From assembly GCA_022573715.1 (NCBI GenBank), contig JACZTL010000020.1, positions 1 through 60,152 of the forward strand: a DNA stretch of 60,152 bases. The letters are read 5' to 3'. Positions 36,179 to 45,620 of the stretch are shown here, piece by piece. The first letter of the stretch is position 1, and every line of letters begins with the position of its first letter. Under the pieces are notes generated by a model. The model did no database searches, had not been told where the DNA came from, and was given only the letters and a program-made list of their open reading frames with translations. Origin of the DNA: Bacteroidota bacterium. Its GTDB lineage: Bacteria; Bacteroidota; Ignavibacteria; Ignavibacteriales; Ignavibacteriaceae. Made by a program: the position numbers and the translations under genes.

Positions 36179-36578
36179 CTGTTTCCGGTATTACCTCAAC
36201 TGCTTTTATAGGTTTCCCATTATTATCAACACTTACAAAAGTAAGGAAAGCTGTATTTGAGTGAATTCTTTTTCCTTCTCTGAAAGATTCAGAATAAACT
36301 TTTACACCTATGTCCATCGAAGTGTTAAATACTCTGTTAACATTAGCTGTTAAAGTAACTGCATCACCTGAATTTATTGAATGAATAAAATCAATTTTAT
36401 CTACCGAGGCTGTAACACAAACTTGCTGTGTATGCTTAGCGGCTGAAAGTGCTGCGCAAATATCTATCCAATGCATCAACTGCCCGCCGAGAAGTTTACC
36501 CAATTGATTAGTATAATGAGGCAATACCAGTTCGATCATTGTAATTATTGATTCTTTTACTGTTTTAGGTTTTATCAT
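36105..36578 (-). CDS. acyl-CoA thioesterase, hotdog fold (YciA-like)
   Basis: The 157 residues are a cytoplasmic hotdog thioesterase that hydrolyses acyl-CoA. Motifs are LPHYTNQLGKLLGGQLMHWI with the conserved N-x-x-G-x-x-x-G-G, DKIDFIHSINSGDAVTL, and SFREGKRIHSNTAFLTFVSV. A charged helical tail follows. The start overlaps the bamD stop as ATGA (36575-36578). It is probably in one transcript with bamD and the FG-GAP/ccm genes. Confidence 0.9.
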   Translation of the reverse strand: MIKPKTVKESIITMIELVLPHYTNQLGKLLGGQLMHWIDICAALSAAKHTQQVCVTASVDKIDFIHSINSGDAVTLTANVNRVFNTSMDIGVKVYSESFREGKRIHSNTAFLTFVSVDNNGKPIKAVEVIPETDEEKKRYEEALQRRENRLKDRART

Positions 36579-37345
36579 TTATCTATGTTAGAAAATTTAT
36601 CTTCTATTGACTCTTTTATTTTTTTTACTTGCTGAACCAAAGAATTTTTTGGATATCTACTAATAAATTTATTTGCTTCTGCCAAGGCTTCTCTATTTCT
36701 ATCTTTATCAGTTAAAAGAAAGATTTTATTATACATTGCTTGGGGGGCATATATCGTCTCGTGATAAATTTCAATAAGATTTGTATAATAGTATAAAGCA
36801 GCATCGTAATAGCCTAATATCTCATAAATATTCGCACTATGAAGTCCCTTTCTTGCCAATTTATTGTTAAGCTCAATAATTTTAGTTTCTACTTCTTTTA
36901 CCTTATCGTTTGATGGGAAAAAATCAATAAAAGCCTGATATTCTTCAATAGCTTTTTTTGTGTATCTCTGTTCTAATGTATAATTAGGTGAAAGTTCATA
37001 ATAACATTCTGCAAGCATAAACTGGGATATCGGAACAAATTCACTTGCAGGCATATTCTTTATTAATTTACTAAACTCAAACGCAGCTAATATATATTCT
37101 CCCCTTTGAAACCTGGTCATTGCCAAATAATATGAAGCATCATCTACAATAGCGCTGCCCGAATACTCAAGAACGATAGCGTTAAATTCTTGGAGTGCAT
37201 CAAAATAATTTTCTTCATTATACTGTTCCTTTGCATAATCTAATTTCTGCTCGGCAGTAAAATTACTTGTATCAAACGTGGAAGAACAGCCTGCAACAAA
37301 TATTATAATTAATAAAAGTGATGTAATTTGTATAATATTTTTCAT
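36575..37345 (-). CDS. bamD: outer membrane assembly lipoprotein BamD
   Basis: The 256 residues carry a lipobox (LLIIIFVAGC) followed by five TPR-like units. BamD hallmarks are KLDYAKEQYNEENYFDALQE, YYLAMTRFQRGEYILAAFEF, QFMLAECYYELSPNYTLEQ and AIEEYQAFIDFFPSNDKV. BamD works with BamA to fold outer membrane barrels, which suits the many barrel and T9SS proteins nearby. It is coupled by an ATGA overlap to the thioesterase gene. Confidence 0.92.
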   Translation of the reverse strand: MKNIIQITSLLLIIIFVAGCSSTFDTSNFTAEQKLDYAKEQYNEENYFDALQEFNAIVLEYSGSAIVDDASYYLAMTRFQRGEYILAAFEFSKLIKNMPASEFVPISQFMLAECYYELSPNYTLEQRYTKKAIEEYQAFIDFFPSNDKVKEVETKIIELNNKLARKGLHSANIYEILGYYDAALYYYTNLIEIYHETIYAPQAMYNKIFLLTDKDRNREALAEANKFISRYPKNSLVQQVKKIKESIEDKFSNIDK

Positions 37346-37412
37346 AAGGTATTCTGTAATTTTAGAACTACAATTATAATCAAAAAGTTGAATGCATTAA
37401 AGTTAAATATAA

Positions 37413-38015
37413 CTATTTACTTCGAATGGTGAAGAATAAAATAATAGCCAACGCCGCACTACTAATTGCAATTACCGGTTCCGTTATACTTGAAAAAAAC
37501 GGTTCGGTGGGAACTTCCCCTTTTGTAAATGGATATGAATTATTTTCTAAACTTTTAACAGCCTTCACATTTACTGTATCAAGAAATGTATAATTAAAAT
37601 TCTTTGTGAAAATATTTTCTTTATCTATGCTGTAACTTCCTTTAAGTGATAATTTGCGAGGCATTAAAAAATCTCCAAACATTCCATCCCTGTCAATCTC
37701 CGAATAACCAACATTCATTTCCTCAATAGCATAATTAATTTTAGTAGTGTTTACTTTTATTGAAGGATAAACTGTTACTTTAATTCCTCTTTCAGTTAAA
37801 TTATTTAATATTCTGTTTTTGAATAATGAATAAGATATGCCTAATTCCAATTTTAAATTTATTTGATTTTCATTCTTATGTATATTATTAACCAAAGATA
37901 TTACAGAAGAATCTACCAATTCTTTAAATATATTCAAGTTTGTTTTAGTTTGTCCAAAAACAAAAGGCATAAATAAAAGAAATACTAGTATAAATATTTG
38001 TTTATGATTTTTCAT
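37413..38015 (-). CDS. exported, C-terminally anchored protein of unknown function
   Basis: The 200 residues have a signal peptide (IFILVFLLFMPFVFGQ) and a C-terminal membrane helix (VIAISSAALAIILFFTIRSK). The periplasmic part contains LKLELGISYSLFKNRILNNL and IEEMNVGYSEIDRDGMFGDF. No enzymatic motif or family is recognised. It starts five bases after htpX on the same strand, so it is probably co-transcribed with the membrane protease and might be linked to envelope stress; that is inference. Confidence 0.75.
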   Translation of the reverse strand: MKNHKQIFILVFLLFMPFVFGQTKTNLNIFKELVDSSVISLVNNIHKNENQINLKLELGISYSLFKNRILNNLTERGIKVTVYPSIKVNTTKINYAIEEMNVGYSEIDRDGMFGDFLMPRKLSLKGSYSIDKENIFTKNFNYTFLDTVNVKAVKSLENNSYPFTKGEVPTEPFFSSITEPVIAISSAALAIILFFTIRSK

Positions 38016-38020
38016 CTTGT

Positions 38021-38896
38021 TTAAATTTTTTGTCCGTCAGCTGACGGATGATTGTTAGACATTTTTCTTAATCTTTTTATTCTTTCCTCAATTGCCGGAT
38101 GAGTAGAAAATAATTTTCTAAAACCACCTCCTCTTAAAGGATTAACAATAAACATATGGGCGGTAGCCGGTCCCGAATGCGATACGGGTTTTATACGGTT
38201 TGCTTGAAATATTTTTTCCAAAGCAGAAGCCAAAGCTAACGGTTTACCCGATATAAGCGCACTTCCTTCATCTGCAGCAAATTCTCTTGAACGTGAAACT
38301 GCCAATTGAAGTAGAGTTGCAGCAATTGGTGCAAGAATAATTAGAAACAAAGATGAAAGCCCGCCTCTATCATCCCTACCGCCACCCCTTCCAGCGAACA
38401 TCATTGCCCAACCCGCCATCTGTGCTAAAAAAGTAATTGTACCTACTACAGTCGCTGCAATAGTACCGATTAAAATATCTCTATTTTTAATATGTGCTAG
38501 TTCGTGAGCAATAACCCCCGCTAATTCATCATTGTTTAACCCGTTCAATATTCCCGTTGTAGCAGCAACAGCAGCGTGTTCCGGATTTCTACCGGTTGCA
38601 AAAGCATTCGGGGTGGAATCATTAATAATATATACCTTGGGCATTGGTAAGCCGGCATTTTTAGAAAGTTGTTCGACAAGATTAAAAAATTTAGGGCTGT
38701 TTTCCCTTGTTACTTCTTTTGCTCTGTACATTTTAAGAACTATTTTATCGGAATACCAGTAAGAGCCGAAATTAATTAATAATGCAAACACAAATGCAAT
38801 TGTCATTCCCGAGGAGCCGCCCAATAAATTTCCTACAAAGAGGAAAAGAACTATCATCATTGTCATTAAAAATGTGGTTTTCAGTGTATTCAACAT
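38021..38896 (-). CDS. htpX: membrane zinc protease HtpX (M48)
   Basis: The 291 residues form an inner membrane protease for quality control of membrane proteins. The catalytic HELAH is in GVIAHELAHIKNRDILIGT with the third ligand in SRSREFAADEGSAL. Two N-terminal helices and two central helices flank it. The C-terminus has FSTHPAIEERIKRLRKM. The last codons (HPSADGQKI) are written by a palindrome, TCCGTCAGCTGACGGA, at 38031-38046, so the tail has been reshaped by a repeat insertion. Confidence 0.93.
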   Translation of the reverse strand: MLNTLKTTFLMTMMIVLFLFVGNLLGGSSGMTIAFVFALLINFGSYWYSDKIVLKMYRAKEVTRENSPKFFNLVEQLSKNAGLPMPKVYIINDSTPNAFATGRNPEHAAVAATTGILNGLNNDELAGVIAHELAHIKNRDILIGTIAATVVGTITFLAQMAGWAMMFAGRGGGRDDRGGLSSLFLIILAPIAATLLQLAVSRSREFAADEGSALISGKPLALASALEKIFQANRIKPVSHSGPATAHMFIVNPLRGGGFRKLFSTHPAIEERIKRLRKMSNNHPSADGQKI

Positions 38897-39019
38897 TTAT
38901 CTTAGATAATTTATATTAAAAAATAATGATAGCTTATTGGCATATCAATAAAAATGGTAATTACTTCTTTTTCACTTATCTAAACTAAAACTTGTTTCAA
39001 TTATTTAAATTTATTTTAA

Positions 39020-40066
39020 TTAAATAATATCTGTTAATTCCACACCATCTATATCTGTAATTAAATCAGTGCCAAATAACATTGCCGGAGTAAAATATCC
39101 CGGATGTACATTTCCACTGAGCACTCTGTTTGCAATTTCGAGCGCCGTTATACAAGTTAATTTATAACCCTCGGGGGTAATAAGTTTTGAAACTATTTTT
39201 TCTCCTTTTGAATTTATAGCTTCAGCAAAAATAATAGCTTTTGCAGTTTCGCGTTCAGTTTTATCCGGTCCTTTAAATTTTTTTTCAATTTTAGATTTTA
39301 TTTTTTTTTGGATCGGAGGAAGGGATAAAAACCATTTTGTCAATCTATTCATCATAATTATTTTCTTTGTTTGAGCAGTTAATTGAAAAAATACAGAAAT
39401 GTTCGGTATTCCCGTAGAATAATAGGCGGTTGCTAAATCACCCCAGCTTACCGATACTGTTTCCACTTCCCCTTTGCCGAAATCAGCTTTGCTGTAAAGA
39501 GGTTTTTTTAACTGAATTATTTTCCCGCTCCGTCTTACAATAAAACTTTTAGCGATATTCTCAATTGCGGTTTTTGCCGTACCTGCAGAAATCTTACTTA
39601 ATCCGCCTATACTAATATTTAATTGTTCAGCATCAGGCATTCTTTTTTTCATATGTGCAGCTAAGCAGTCTGTTGGAACAACATCAAATCCTACACCTGA
39701 CATAATTAATATACCTGCGTCTTTTGCTTGGCTATTTAAACTTTTATGTCTTTCAAATACACTAATCTCCCCTGTTATATCCAGGTAATGCGTTTTTGTT
39801 TTCAAGCAAGCATCAACCATTGGTTTTGCAGTACCGGAAAACGGGCCTGCAGTGTGAATTACCAAATCAATTTTGCTTAACATATTAAGTAATCCATGTT
39901 TATCGCTTAATGAAACTGCTTCATGATCAAAACCGAGTGGTTCAGCTACTTGTTTTAATTTTTCCGGATTTCTTCCTGAAAGCAAAGGAGATAAACCAAG
40001 TTCTTTTGCTCTTTCAGTCATTAGTTTACCGGTGTACCCGGTAGCACCGTAAATTAGAAAATTCAT
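39020..40066 (-). CDS. saccharopine dehydrogenase-like / trans-acting enoyl reductase family protein
   Basis: The 348 residues have an N-terminal Rossmann fold (LIYGATGYTGKLMTERAKEL, then LLSGRNPEKL) and the family landmarks VIHTAGPFSGTAKPMVDACL, THYLDITGEISVFE and GVGFDVVPTDCLAAHM. Members are NAD(P)-dependent and act in varied pathways including lipid reduction. There is no partner gene nearby; it faces the PorV/PorQ-like gene divergently with 111 bases between. The substrate cannot be deduced. Confidence 0.85.
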   Translation of the reverse strand: MNFLIYGATGYTGKLMTERAKELGLSPLLSGRNPEKLKQVAEPLGFDHEAVSLSDKHGLLNMLSKIDLVIHTAGPFSGTAKPMVDACLKTKTHYLDITGEISVFERHKSLNSQAKDAGILIMSGVGFDVVPTDCLAAHMKKRMPDAEQLNISIGGLSKISAGTAKTAIENIAKSFIVRRSGKIIQLKKPLYSKADFGKGEVETVSVSWGDLATAYYSTGIPNISVFFQLTAQTKKIIMMNRLTKWFLSLPPIQKKIKSKIEKKFKGPDKTERETAKAIIFAEAINSKGEKIVSKLITPEGYKLTCITALEIANRVLSGNVHPGYFTPAMLFGTDLITDIDGVELTDII

Positions 40067-40177
40067 ATATTTAGATTGTATCTATTATAAAATAATTACT
40101 AAAAAAACAGGTTTAATAAATTCACTTGCCTTTATTTTATAATATAGTTAAATAAGAAATTAATAATTTGGATTTTT

Positions 40178-41113
40178 ATGAAAACAAAAACATTTTTTAC
40201 AGTAGTAATAATATTTTTAGCATCTGTTTCTATCTTTGGACAAAAAACTTATGATTTCCTCCGTTTAGATATGAGCCCGAGAGCCGGTGCCCTGGGCAGC
40301 AGTTTCGTATCAAACAATGATGATCCAAATGTTATCTTTTATAATCCTTCGGGTCTTAAACTTATCAAAGATAAAAGAATATCTTTTTCTTATGTAAATC
40401 ATTTACTTGATATAAATCTTGCGAGTGTTTCATATACACAAGATGTTGGAACTTGGGGAAGATTCGGTGCTGCAGTTGAATATATTAGTTATGGTAATTT
40501 TACACGAGCAGATCAGTTCGGAAATAAAATCGGGGAATTTGATGCCGGTGAATTAGCAATAATAATTGGTTACGCAAACAATTTACAAGAAAATTTTTAC
40601 TACGGCGTTAATGTAAAATATATTAATTCCTCAATTGCCGATCAGTCCTCGTCAGCACTTGCTTTTGATTTTGGACTTCATTACTCGATTCCATCTCAAG
40701 GTTTAAGTTTTGGAATTGCACTTTTAAATACCGGCTTCCAACTATCAAAATTTTTTAATACAAAAGAAGATCTACCACTTGATCTTGTAATAGGTGTATC
40801 AAAGAAAATAGCACATTTGCCTTTAACATTATCCGTTGATTTTCACAAACTTAATGAAAGCAATGACCCTAATACCGGCAGATTTGAGGCTTTTAGTGTG
40901 GGTGCTGAGTTTGAGTTAAGTAAATCTTTGTCAGTTAGATTCGGTTACAATAACGAGAAAAGGAAAGAACTAAAGATTGGTGGTTTTGGCGGTCTGGCTG
41001 GATTTAATTTCGGTGTCGGTTTGTTAATCTCAAAATATCATTTTGATTACGGCTATTCTTCAATGGGTGATATCGGATCGTTACACAGAATTGGAATATC
41101 TACTTCGCTATAG
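40178..41113 (+). CDS. PorV/PorQ-family outer membrane barrel protein
   Basis: The 311 residues have a signal peptide (TFFTVVIIFLASVSIFGQ), then KTYDFLRLDMSPRAGALGSS and DDPNVIFYNPSGLKLI, the signature of the UPF0164/PorV-PorQ family linked to T9SS, followed by a barrel of amphipathic strands (SVSYTQDVGTWGRFGAAVEY) and a terminal ISTSL. It would receive or help release T9SS cargo such as the QNYPNPFNPST proteins here. The opening TYDFLRL resembles PorQ more than PorV. It is alone on the plus strand. Confidence 0.85.
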   Translation: MKTKTFFTVVIIFLASVSIFGQKTYDFLRLDMSPRAGALGSSFVSNNDDPNVIFYNPSGLKLIKDKRISFSYVNHLLDINLASVSYTQDVGTWGRFGAAVEYISYGNFTRADQFGNKIGEFDAGELAIIIGYANNLQENFYYGVNVKYINSSIADQSSSALAFDFGLHYSIPSQGLSFGIALLNTGFQLSKFFNTKEDLPLDLVIGVSKKIAHLPLTLSVDFHKLNESNDPNTGRFEAFSVGAEFELSKSLSVRFGYNNEKRKELKIGGFGGLAGFNFGVGLLISKYHFDYGYSSMGDIGSLHRIGISTSL

Positions 41114-41119
41114 CATATT

Positions 41120-42271
41120 TTATTTTTTATAAGGGTTTTCTAAATATTTTTCTGCTAGTTCGTGTGATTTTTTATACTCGTCCAAATCCAAAACTCTATT
41201 GTAATATTCAATCGCTGCTATTCTATTTTTTTGAACATCATTTATCATTCCCAAATATATTAGCGCATTAATATAAAATCCCGATTCTTTTCCCTTATCA
41301 ATTACTTTTGAATATTTGACACAGTCTTCAAAAAATATTTTTGAAGAATCAATTTTATTTTCTTTCCAGTATTGGTCCGCAATATAATATACTGCTTCTC
41401 TTTTTGTGATATCATCAATATAACCCGTCATCTTTTTTTGACCTTTTAAAAGAACATCTTTAAAAATTTCCGAAGCTCTTAAACTATTGCCAATTTTAGC
41501 AGCGATTCTACCCTCCCATTTTTCAAATACCGGGTTATCAGGAAAATCTTTAGTAAGTTTTTTTGAATAATTATAAGAAAGAAGTGGTTTGTTTTCGTCA
41601 GTAAAATAAATTAACATTAAAAAATAAATGGCTTCATATTTTGCATATTTCCCTTTTTCAGCCGTCCTTTTTACCTGCCTTAAACCTTCTTCTTTATCTG
41701 TTGAAGACATAAATATCATTATTGGTTTTAATATGGGATATTTATCAGGAAGAATTGATGCATAATAATTATAAATTCCCAATCCAAATATGGCATCATT
41801 ATTATTTGGTTCTAATAATAAAACCTTTTCAATTATAGGTAATGCTTTTCTTCCGTCATCTGCAGCTTTAAACCAACTGGATCTAAGTGATCTAAGTCTT
41901 CCCCTAAATCCAATTGCTCCACCCTTAAAAAACAATACATCAACATTATTCGGTTCTATTTCTAATATTGTATCACACTTATCGATAATAAAATTTAACT
42001 CTTCTAAAAATCTATCGTCATATTTCTCTACGGTTGTATTTAATAGAATACGCCACCAATCTATCATTGATAAGAAAAAAATGCCTGCAGGATCATTGGG
42101 AAATTTATCACTTAAAGTTTTAAAGGTTGAATCAGCTTTAACAAATTTAATGCTGTAAATTTGATTTATCCCTATTGTAATTAAAGAATCTCTAACATTT
42201 TTTTGTGCAAAACAAGTCGTTGTAAAAAATACAATAAATAGAAAAGATGTAATTAAACTTTTACGCATCAA
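41120..42271 (-). CDS. exported TPR-like protein
   Basis: The 383 residues have a signal peptide (SFLFIVFFTTTCFAQ) and helical repeats through the length, for example VLLLEPNNNDAIFGLGIYNY, ILEIEPNNVDVLFFKGGAIG and AIEYYNRVLDLDEYKKSHE. No catalytic residues are visible. It is a periplasmic scaffold candidate. It converges with the PorV/PorQ-like gene, with only six bases between the stops. Confidence 0.8.
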   Translation of the reverse strand: MMRKSLITSFLFIVFFTTTCFAQKNVRDSLITIGINQIYSIKFVKADSTFKTLSDKFPNDPAGIFFLSMIDWWRILLNTTVEKYDDRFLEELNFIIDKCDTILEIEPNNVDVLFFKGGAIGFRGRLRSLRSSWFKAADDGRKALPIIEKVLLLEPNNNDAIFGLGIYNYYASILPDKYPILKPIMIFMSSTDKEEGLRQVKRTAEKGKYAKYEAIYFLMLIYFTDENKPLLSYNYSKKLTKDFPDNPVFEKWEGRIAAKIGNSLRASEIFKDVLLKGQKKMTGYIDDITKREAVYYIADQYWKENKIDSSKIFFEDCVKYSKVIDKGKESGFYINALIYLGMINDVQKNRIAAIEYYNRVLDLDEYKKSHELAEKYLENPYKK

Positions 42272-42298
42272 AAGTATGTGTAAAGTTGTTGTTAAAAT

Positions 42299-43777
42299 TT
42301 AAGTTGATAATTTCTCGTGCAAGAAAGCAGATAGACTGTCACTTGATATTCTTATTTGCTCCATAGAATCTCTTTCTCTAACCGTTACGGTATGATCTTC
42401 TATTGTCTGCGTATCGACTGTAATTGCATAAGGAGTACCTATTTCATCCTGCCTTCTGTATCTTCTCCCGACAGCGCCTTTATCATCGTAAAATATTTTA
42501 AACTTAAAACGAAGATCATCTTTAATCTTTTTAGCTATCTCAGGCATTCCGTCTTTATTAACCAATGGAAGAATTGAAGCTTTTATAGGAGCAAGTTTAT
42601 TGTGCAGTTTTAATACAACCCTTTGCTCGCCTTTTACTTCTTCCTCTGCGTAAGCTTCAGTTAAAAAAGCCATAAATGAACGGCTTGCACCGGCGGATGT
42701 TTCAATTATAAAAGGCAATATTTTTTCTTTTGTCACTTCATCAAAATATTTTAGAGATTTACCTGAAAATTCTTCGTGTCTTTTTAAATCAAAATCTGTT
42801 CTGTTATGTATGCCTTCAATCTCTCCCCAACCAAATGAAAAATTATATTCAATATCGGTTGCTACTTTCGCGTAGTGTGCAAGTTTGTTTTCCGGGTGAT
42901 CGTGAAACCTGAGATTATCTGAATTCATACCCAGGTTTTTATACCAATTCATTCTTTGTTCTTTCCAGTTATCGTACCATTTTTTATCATCGGCAGGTTT
43001 TACAAAATACTGCATTTCCATCTGCTCAAATTCTCTTGTCCTAAATAGAAAGTTTTTTGTGTTAATTTCATTTCTAAAAGCCTTACCGATTTGTGCAATA
43101 CCGAAAGGCAATTTTTGTCTTGTTGAATTTTGTACATTCAGGAAATTAACAAAAATACCCTGCGCTGTCTCCGGGCGTAAATATACAACGGAACCTGAAT
43201 CTTCAACCGGTCCTATAAATGTTTTAAACATTAAATTAAACTGCCTGGCTTGTGTAAATGATCCTTTTGTTCCACACTGAGGACAGTTTAATTCCTGCAG
43301 TAATAAACCGCTTAACTGCTCATCTTCAATAATTATATCAAAAGCATTAACTTCATTATTTTCAGAAAGTAATTTTTCAATTTTAGATTTTAATTCACTT
43401 TCGTTACAATTTTCATTTAACGCTCTTACAGACTTTTTCTTTCTTTTTTCATTCAACATTCCCCCTAATAAGTCAACTCTGAATCTTGCTTTACATTGTT
43501 TGCAATCGATCATTGGATCGGTAAAATTATCAACGTGTCCGGAAGCTTCCCATACTTTTGGATGCATTAGAATTGAGGAATCTAAACCCTCAATATCATC
43601 ACGCAATGTCATAGAATTCCACCATTCTTTTTTAATGTTGTTTAATAATTCAACACCCATCGGACCGTAGTCCCAGCATCCGTTAAGTCCGCCGTAAATT
43701 TCACTTGATTGAAAAATATAACCTCTTCGTTTAGAAAGAGATACTATTTTTTCTAAAACATTACCGTTGTTTTTCAT
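42299..43777 (-). CDS. glyS: glycyl-tRNA synthetase (alpha2 type)
   Basis: The 492 residues are a class II enzyme of the single-chain dimer type. It has SLSKRRGYIFQSSEIYGGLN, GCWDYGPMGVELLNNIKKEW, a Cys cluster (CKQCKARF and CPQCGTKG), YLRPETAQGIFVNFLNVQ, FRNEINTKNFLFRTREFEQM and the anticodon domain near KLAPIKASILPLVNKDG. It charges tRNA-Gly. There is no T-box in the 91 bases upstream. Confidence 0.95.
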   Translation of the reverse strand: MKNNGNVLEKIVSLSKRRGYIFQSSEIYGGLNGCWDYGPMGVELLNNIKKEWWNSMTLRDDIEGLDSSILMHPKVWEASGHVDNFTDPMIDCKQCKARFRVDLLGGMLNEKRKKKSVRALNENCNESELKSKIEKLLSENNEVNAFDIIIEDEQLSGLLLQELNCPQCGTKGSFTQARQFNLMFKTFIGPVEDSGSVVYLRPETAQGIFVNFLNVQNSTRQKLPFGIAQIGKAFRNEINTKNFLFRTREFEQMEMQYFVKPADDKKWYDNWKEQRMNWYKNLGMNSDNLRFHDHPENKLAHYAKVATDIEYNFSFGWGEIEGIHNRTDFDLKRHEEFSGKSLKYFDEVTKEKILPFIIETSAGASRSFMAFLTEAYAEEEVKGEQRVVLKLHNKLAPIKASILPLVNKDGMPEIAKKIKDDLRFKFKIFYDDKGAVGRRYRRQDEIGTPYAITVDTQTIEDHTVTVRERDSMEQIRISSDSLSAFLHEKLST

Positions 43778-43868
43778 ACTGTAAAATTTTTCAATTTAAA
43801 AGATATTTTTATTTAATAATTAAATATAAAAAAAGTGTGACTAAAGGTTGGTTAATTCTATGTATCAG

Positions 43869-44798
43869 CTATTTATTAGTTAAAGTATGAAATTCATTAA
43901 TTAAAAAATTGTAAACCTTTTTTTGATTTTCGTTCAATTCGGTTTCTTTATTTTCAAGCATCATCAAAATAGTTATAGATTGACAAACATAATTAAGTAA
44001 AAATATGTTTTTGCCTTCTACATTAAATTTTTCGTTGTCTATATTTTTTAATTTTTCTACATGCTTTCGTATAACTTCAAATTCCCCTCTTTGAATCGGA
44101 CCGGATAGAGAACCATCTAACCCTTTTGACTTTATATTATTCAAAGTAGTTGATACAATAGGAAGGATTAGTTTTTCAAAATTTGGATAATCAGTTTTAT
44201 TATTCTGAATAACTCTATCGGCACTGAGAAGATTTCCAATAAAAAAATTTGAAGAATAAACACCCGCCAAATGATAGTTAACTTTGTTCTCTTTAAAAAG
44301 TTTAAATGGATTCATTTTCAATTTATAAGCAAGAAAGAATAAAAATTTGTCCGCTTTTTCTGAATCGGTTTCAACTGCAGCTGTTAAATTATTTAATTCG
44401 ACTATATCTTTTGTCGGAAAAGACTGCATAATGTGAAAAGAAGCTGTATCTGCTCCTTTGTTTTTTAGAGTATCTAAAACAGAAGAACTTAAAGCACCTG
44501 AGAAGTGAACAAATAATGAATCTTGAAAGTTGATATTTAGTTTTTCTATTACATTTGCTACAGATAAGATTTGATTATCAGGTACAGTTAACAAAAAGAG
44601 ATTAGTATCCTCTTTTATCTGCGATAAATTGTTTGAGTAATAATCTACACCAAATTTTTTTGAAAGTTGTTCTGCCGAATTAACTTTCTTACTAAATACA
44701 GATTGAACATTGAACTGTGCATTTATCAACCCGTTTAAGATAGAAACAGCAATTCGTCCTGCACCGATAATAACAATGTTAGCCTGTTTGTAGTACAA
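43869..44798 (-). CDS. Rossmann/DUF2520 oxidoreductase-like protein
   Basis: The 309 residues have an N-terminal NAD(P)-binding fold (ANIVIIGAGRIAVSILNGL, LFLLTVPDNQILSVANVI) and the DUF2520 C-terminal domain (FHIMQSFPTKDI, YHLAGVYSSNFFIGNLLSA, SLSGPIQRGEFEVIRKH). It resembles P5C reductase/ketopantoate reductase relatives; the substrate is not established. The start abuts the MEMO gene stop with no gap, so the two are co-transcribed. Confidence 0.87.
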   Translation of the reverse strand: MYYKQANIVIIGAGRIAVSILNGLINAQFNVQSVFSKKVNSAEQLSKKFGVDYYSNNLSQIKEDTNLFLLTVPDNQILSVANVIEKLNINFQDSLFVHFSGALSSSVLDTLKNKGADTASFHIMQSFPTKDIVELNNLTAAVETDSEKADKFLFFLAYKLKMNPFKLFKENKVNYHLAGVYSSNFFIGNLLSADRVIQNNKTDYPNFEKLILPIVSTTLNNIKSKGLDGSLSGPIQRGEFEVIRKHVEKLKNIDNEKFNVEGKNIFLLNYVCQSITILMMLENKETELNENQKKVYNFLINEFHTLTNK

Positions 44799-45620
44799 TT
44801 ATTCTCCGTAAAATACAGCCGAAAGATAACCAACAACCTGCTCATTATCACCGCTTACATCTCCGGAATGTGTCCTATTCAGAACTATTGATTTATTTTT
44901 TTTATTAAGCTTAGCAGTTTTCATAATTGTTAAAATAGGACCGGCTCCGCAAGCTTCGCAGCTTTTATTTGCCAAATCATTAGATAGTAGTTCGTAATCA
45001 AAATCATTAATATCTTTTTCTATAATAGAATCTTTTTGATCGGCTTCGGCTGCAGAGTAATAATGTGAAAGGTCCGAGCTAGCCAACAATAATGTGTTAT
45101 CATTCACAACTTCATTTAACTTGTTTACAAGTGCTTCAACAAAAACCTGTCCCTGGTCACCCATAACTACAGGCACAATAGAAAAATTATCCAAAACACA
45201 TTGTAAAAATGGAAGCTGAACTTCTATAGCGTGCTCTTCCCTGTGTCCTTCAATACCACGGAATATATTTCCTCTCCCGTCAATTAATTTATCAGCCATT
45301 TCTTGATTAACAGGGATTACGCCTAAAGGTGTTTCATAACCATCCCCATTATAAATAGAAACACCAGGGAAGTATTCTCTGTGGCTCGGTGAAATGATAA
45401 TAACAGTTTTAATCTTTTTATTTTTTAATGTATTAAATCCATAAGCCGCAGTAGAACCGGAATAAACATAACCTGCATGAGGCGAAACTAGTCCGAAAAT
45501 TTCTTGTGGAATTGGATTAGGAACAGAAGTATTCAGATGTTGCAGAACTTCTTTCTTTAAATTTTGAGGATTTGAAGTATAAAAAAGTCCCGCAACTGCA
45601 GGCTTTCTAATCTGAGTCAT
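44799..45620 (-). CDS. MEMO1 homologue (AmmeMemoRadiSam system protein B)
   Basis: The 273 residues are of the MEMO family, related to extradiol dioxygenases. Landmarks are RKPAVAGLFYTSNPQNL, LVSPHAGYVYSGSTAAYGF, ISPSHREYFPGVSIY, EHAIEVQLPFLQCVLDNFSI, DLSHYYSAAEAD and CEACGAGPI; the His/Cys ligand candidates are present. It overlaps the AMMECR1 homologue by 14 bases. The matching radical SAM gene of the trio is not in the window. Confidence 0.92.
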   Translation of the reverse strand: MTQIRKPAVAGLFYTSNPQNLKKEVLQHLNTSVPNPIPQEIFGLVSPHAGYVYSGSTAAYGFNTLKNKKIKTVIIISPSHREYFPGVSIYNGDGYETPLGVIPVNQEMADKLIDGRGNIFRGIEGHREEHAIEVQLPFLQCVLDNFSIVPVVMGDQGQVFVEALVNKLNEVVNDNTLLLASSDLSHYYSAAEADQKDSIIEKDINDFDYELLSNDLANKSCEACGAGPILTIMKTAKLNKKNKSIVLNRTHSGDVSGDNEQVVGYLSAVFYGE

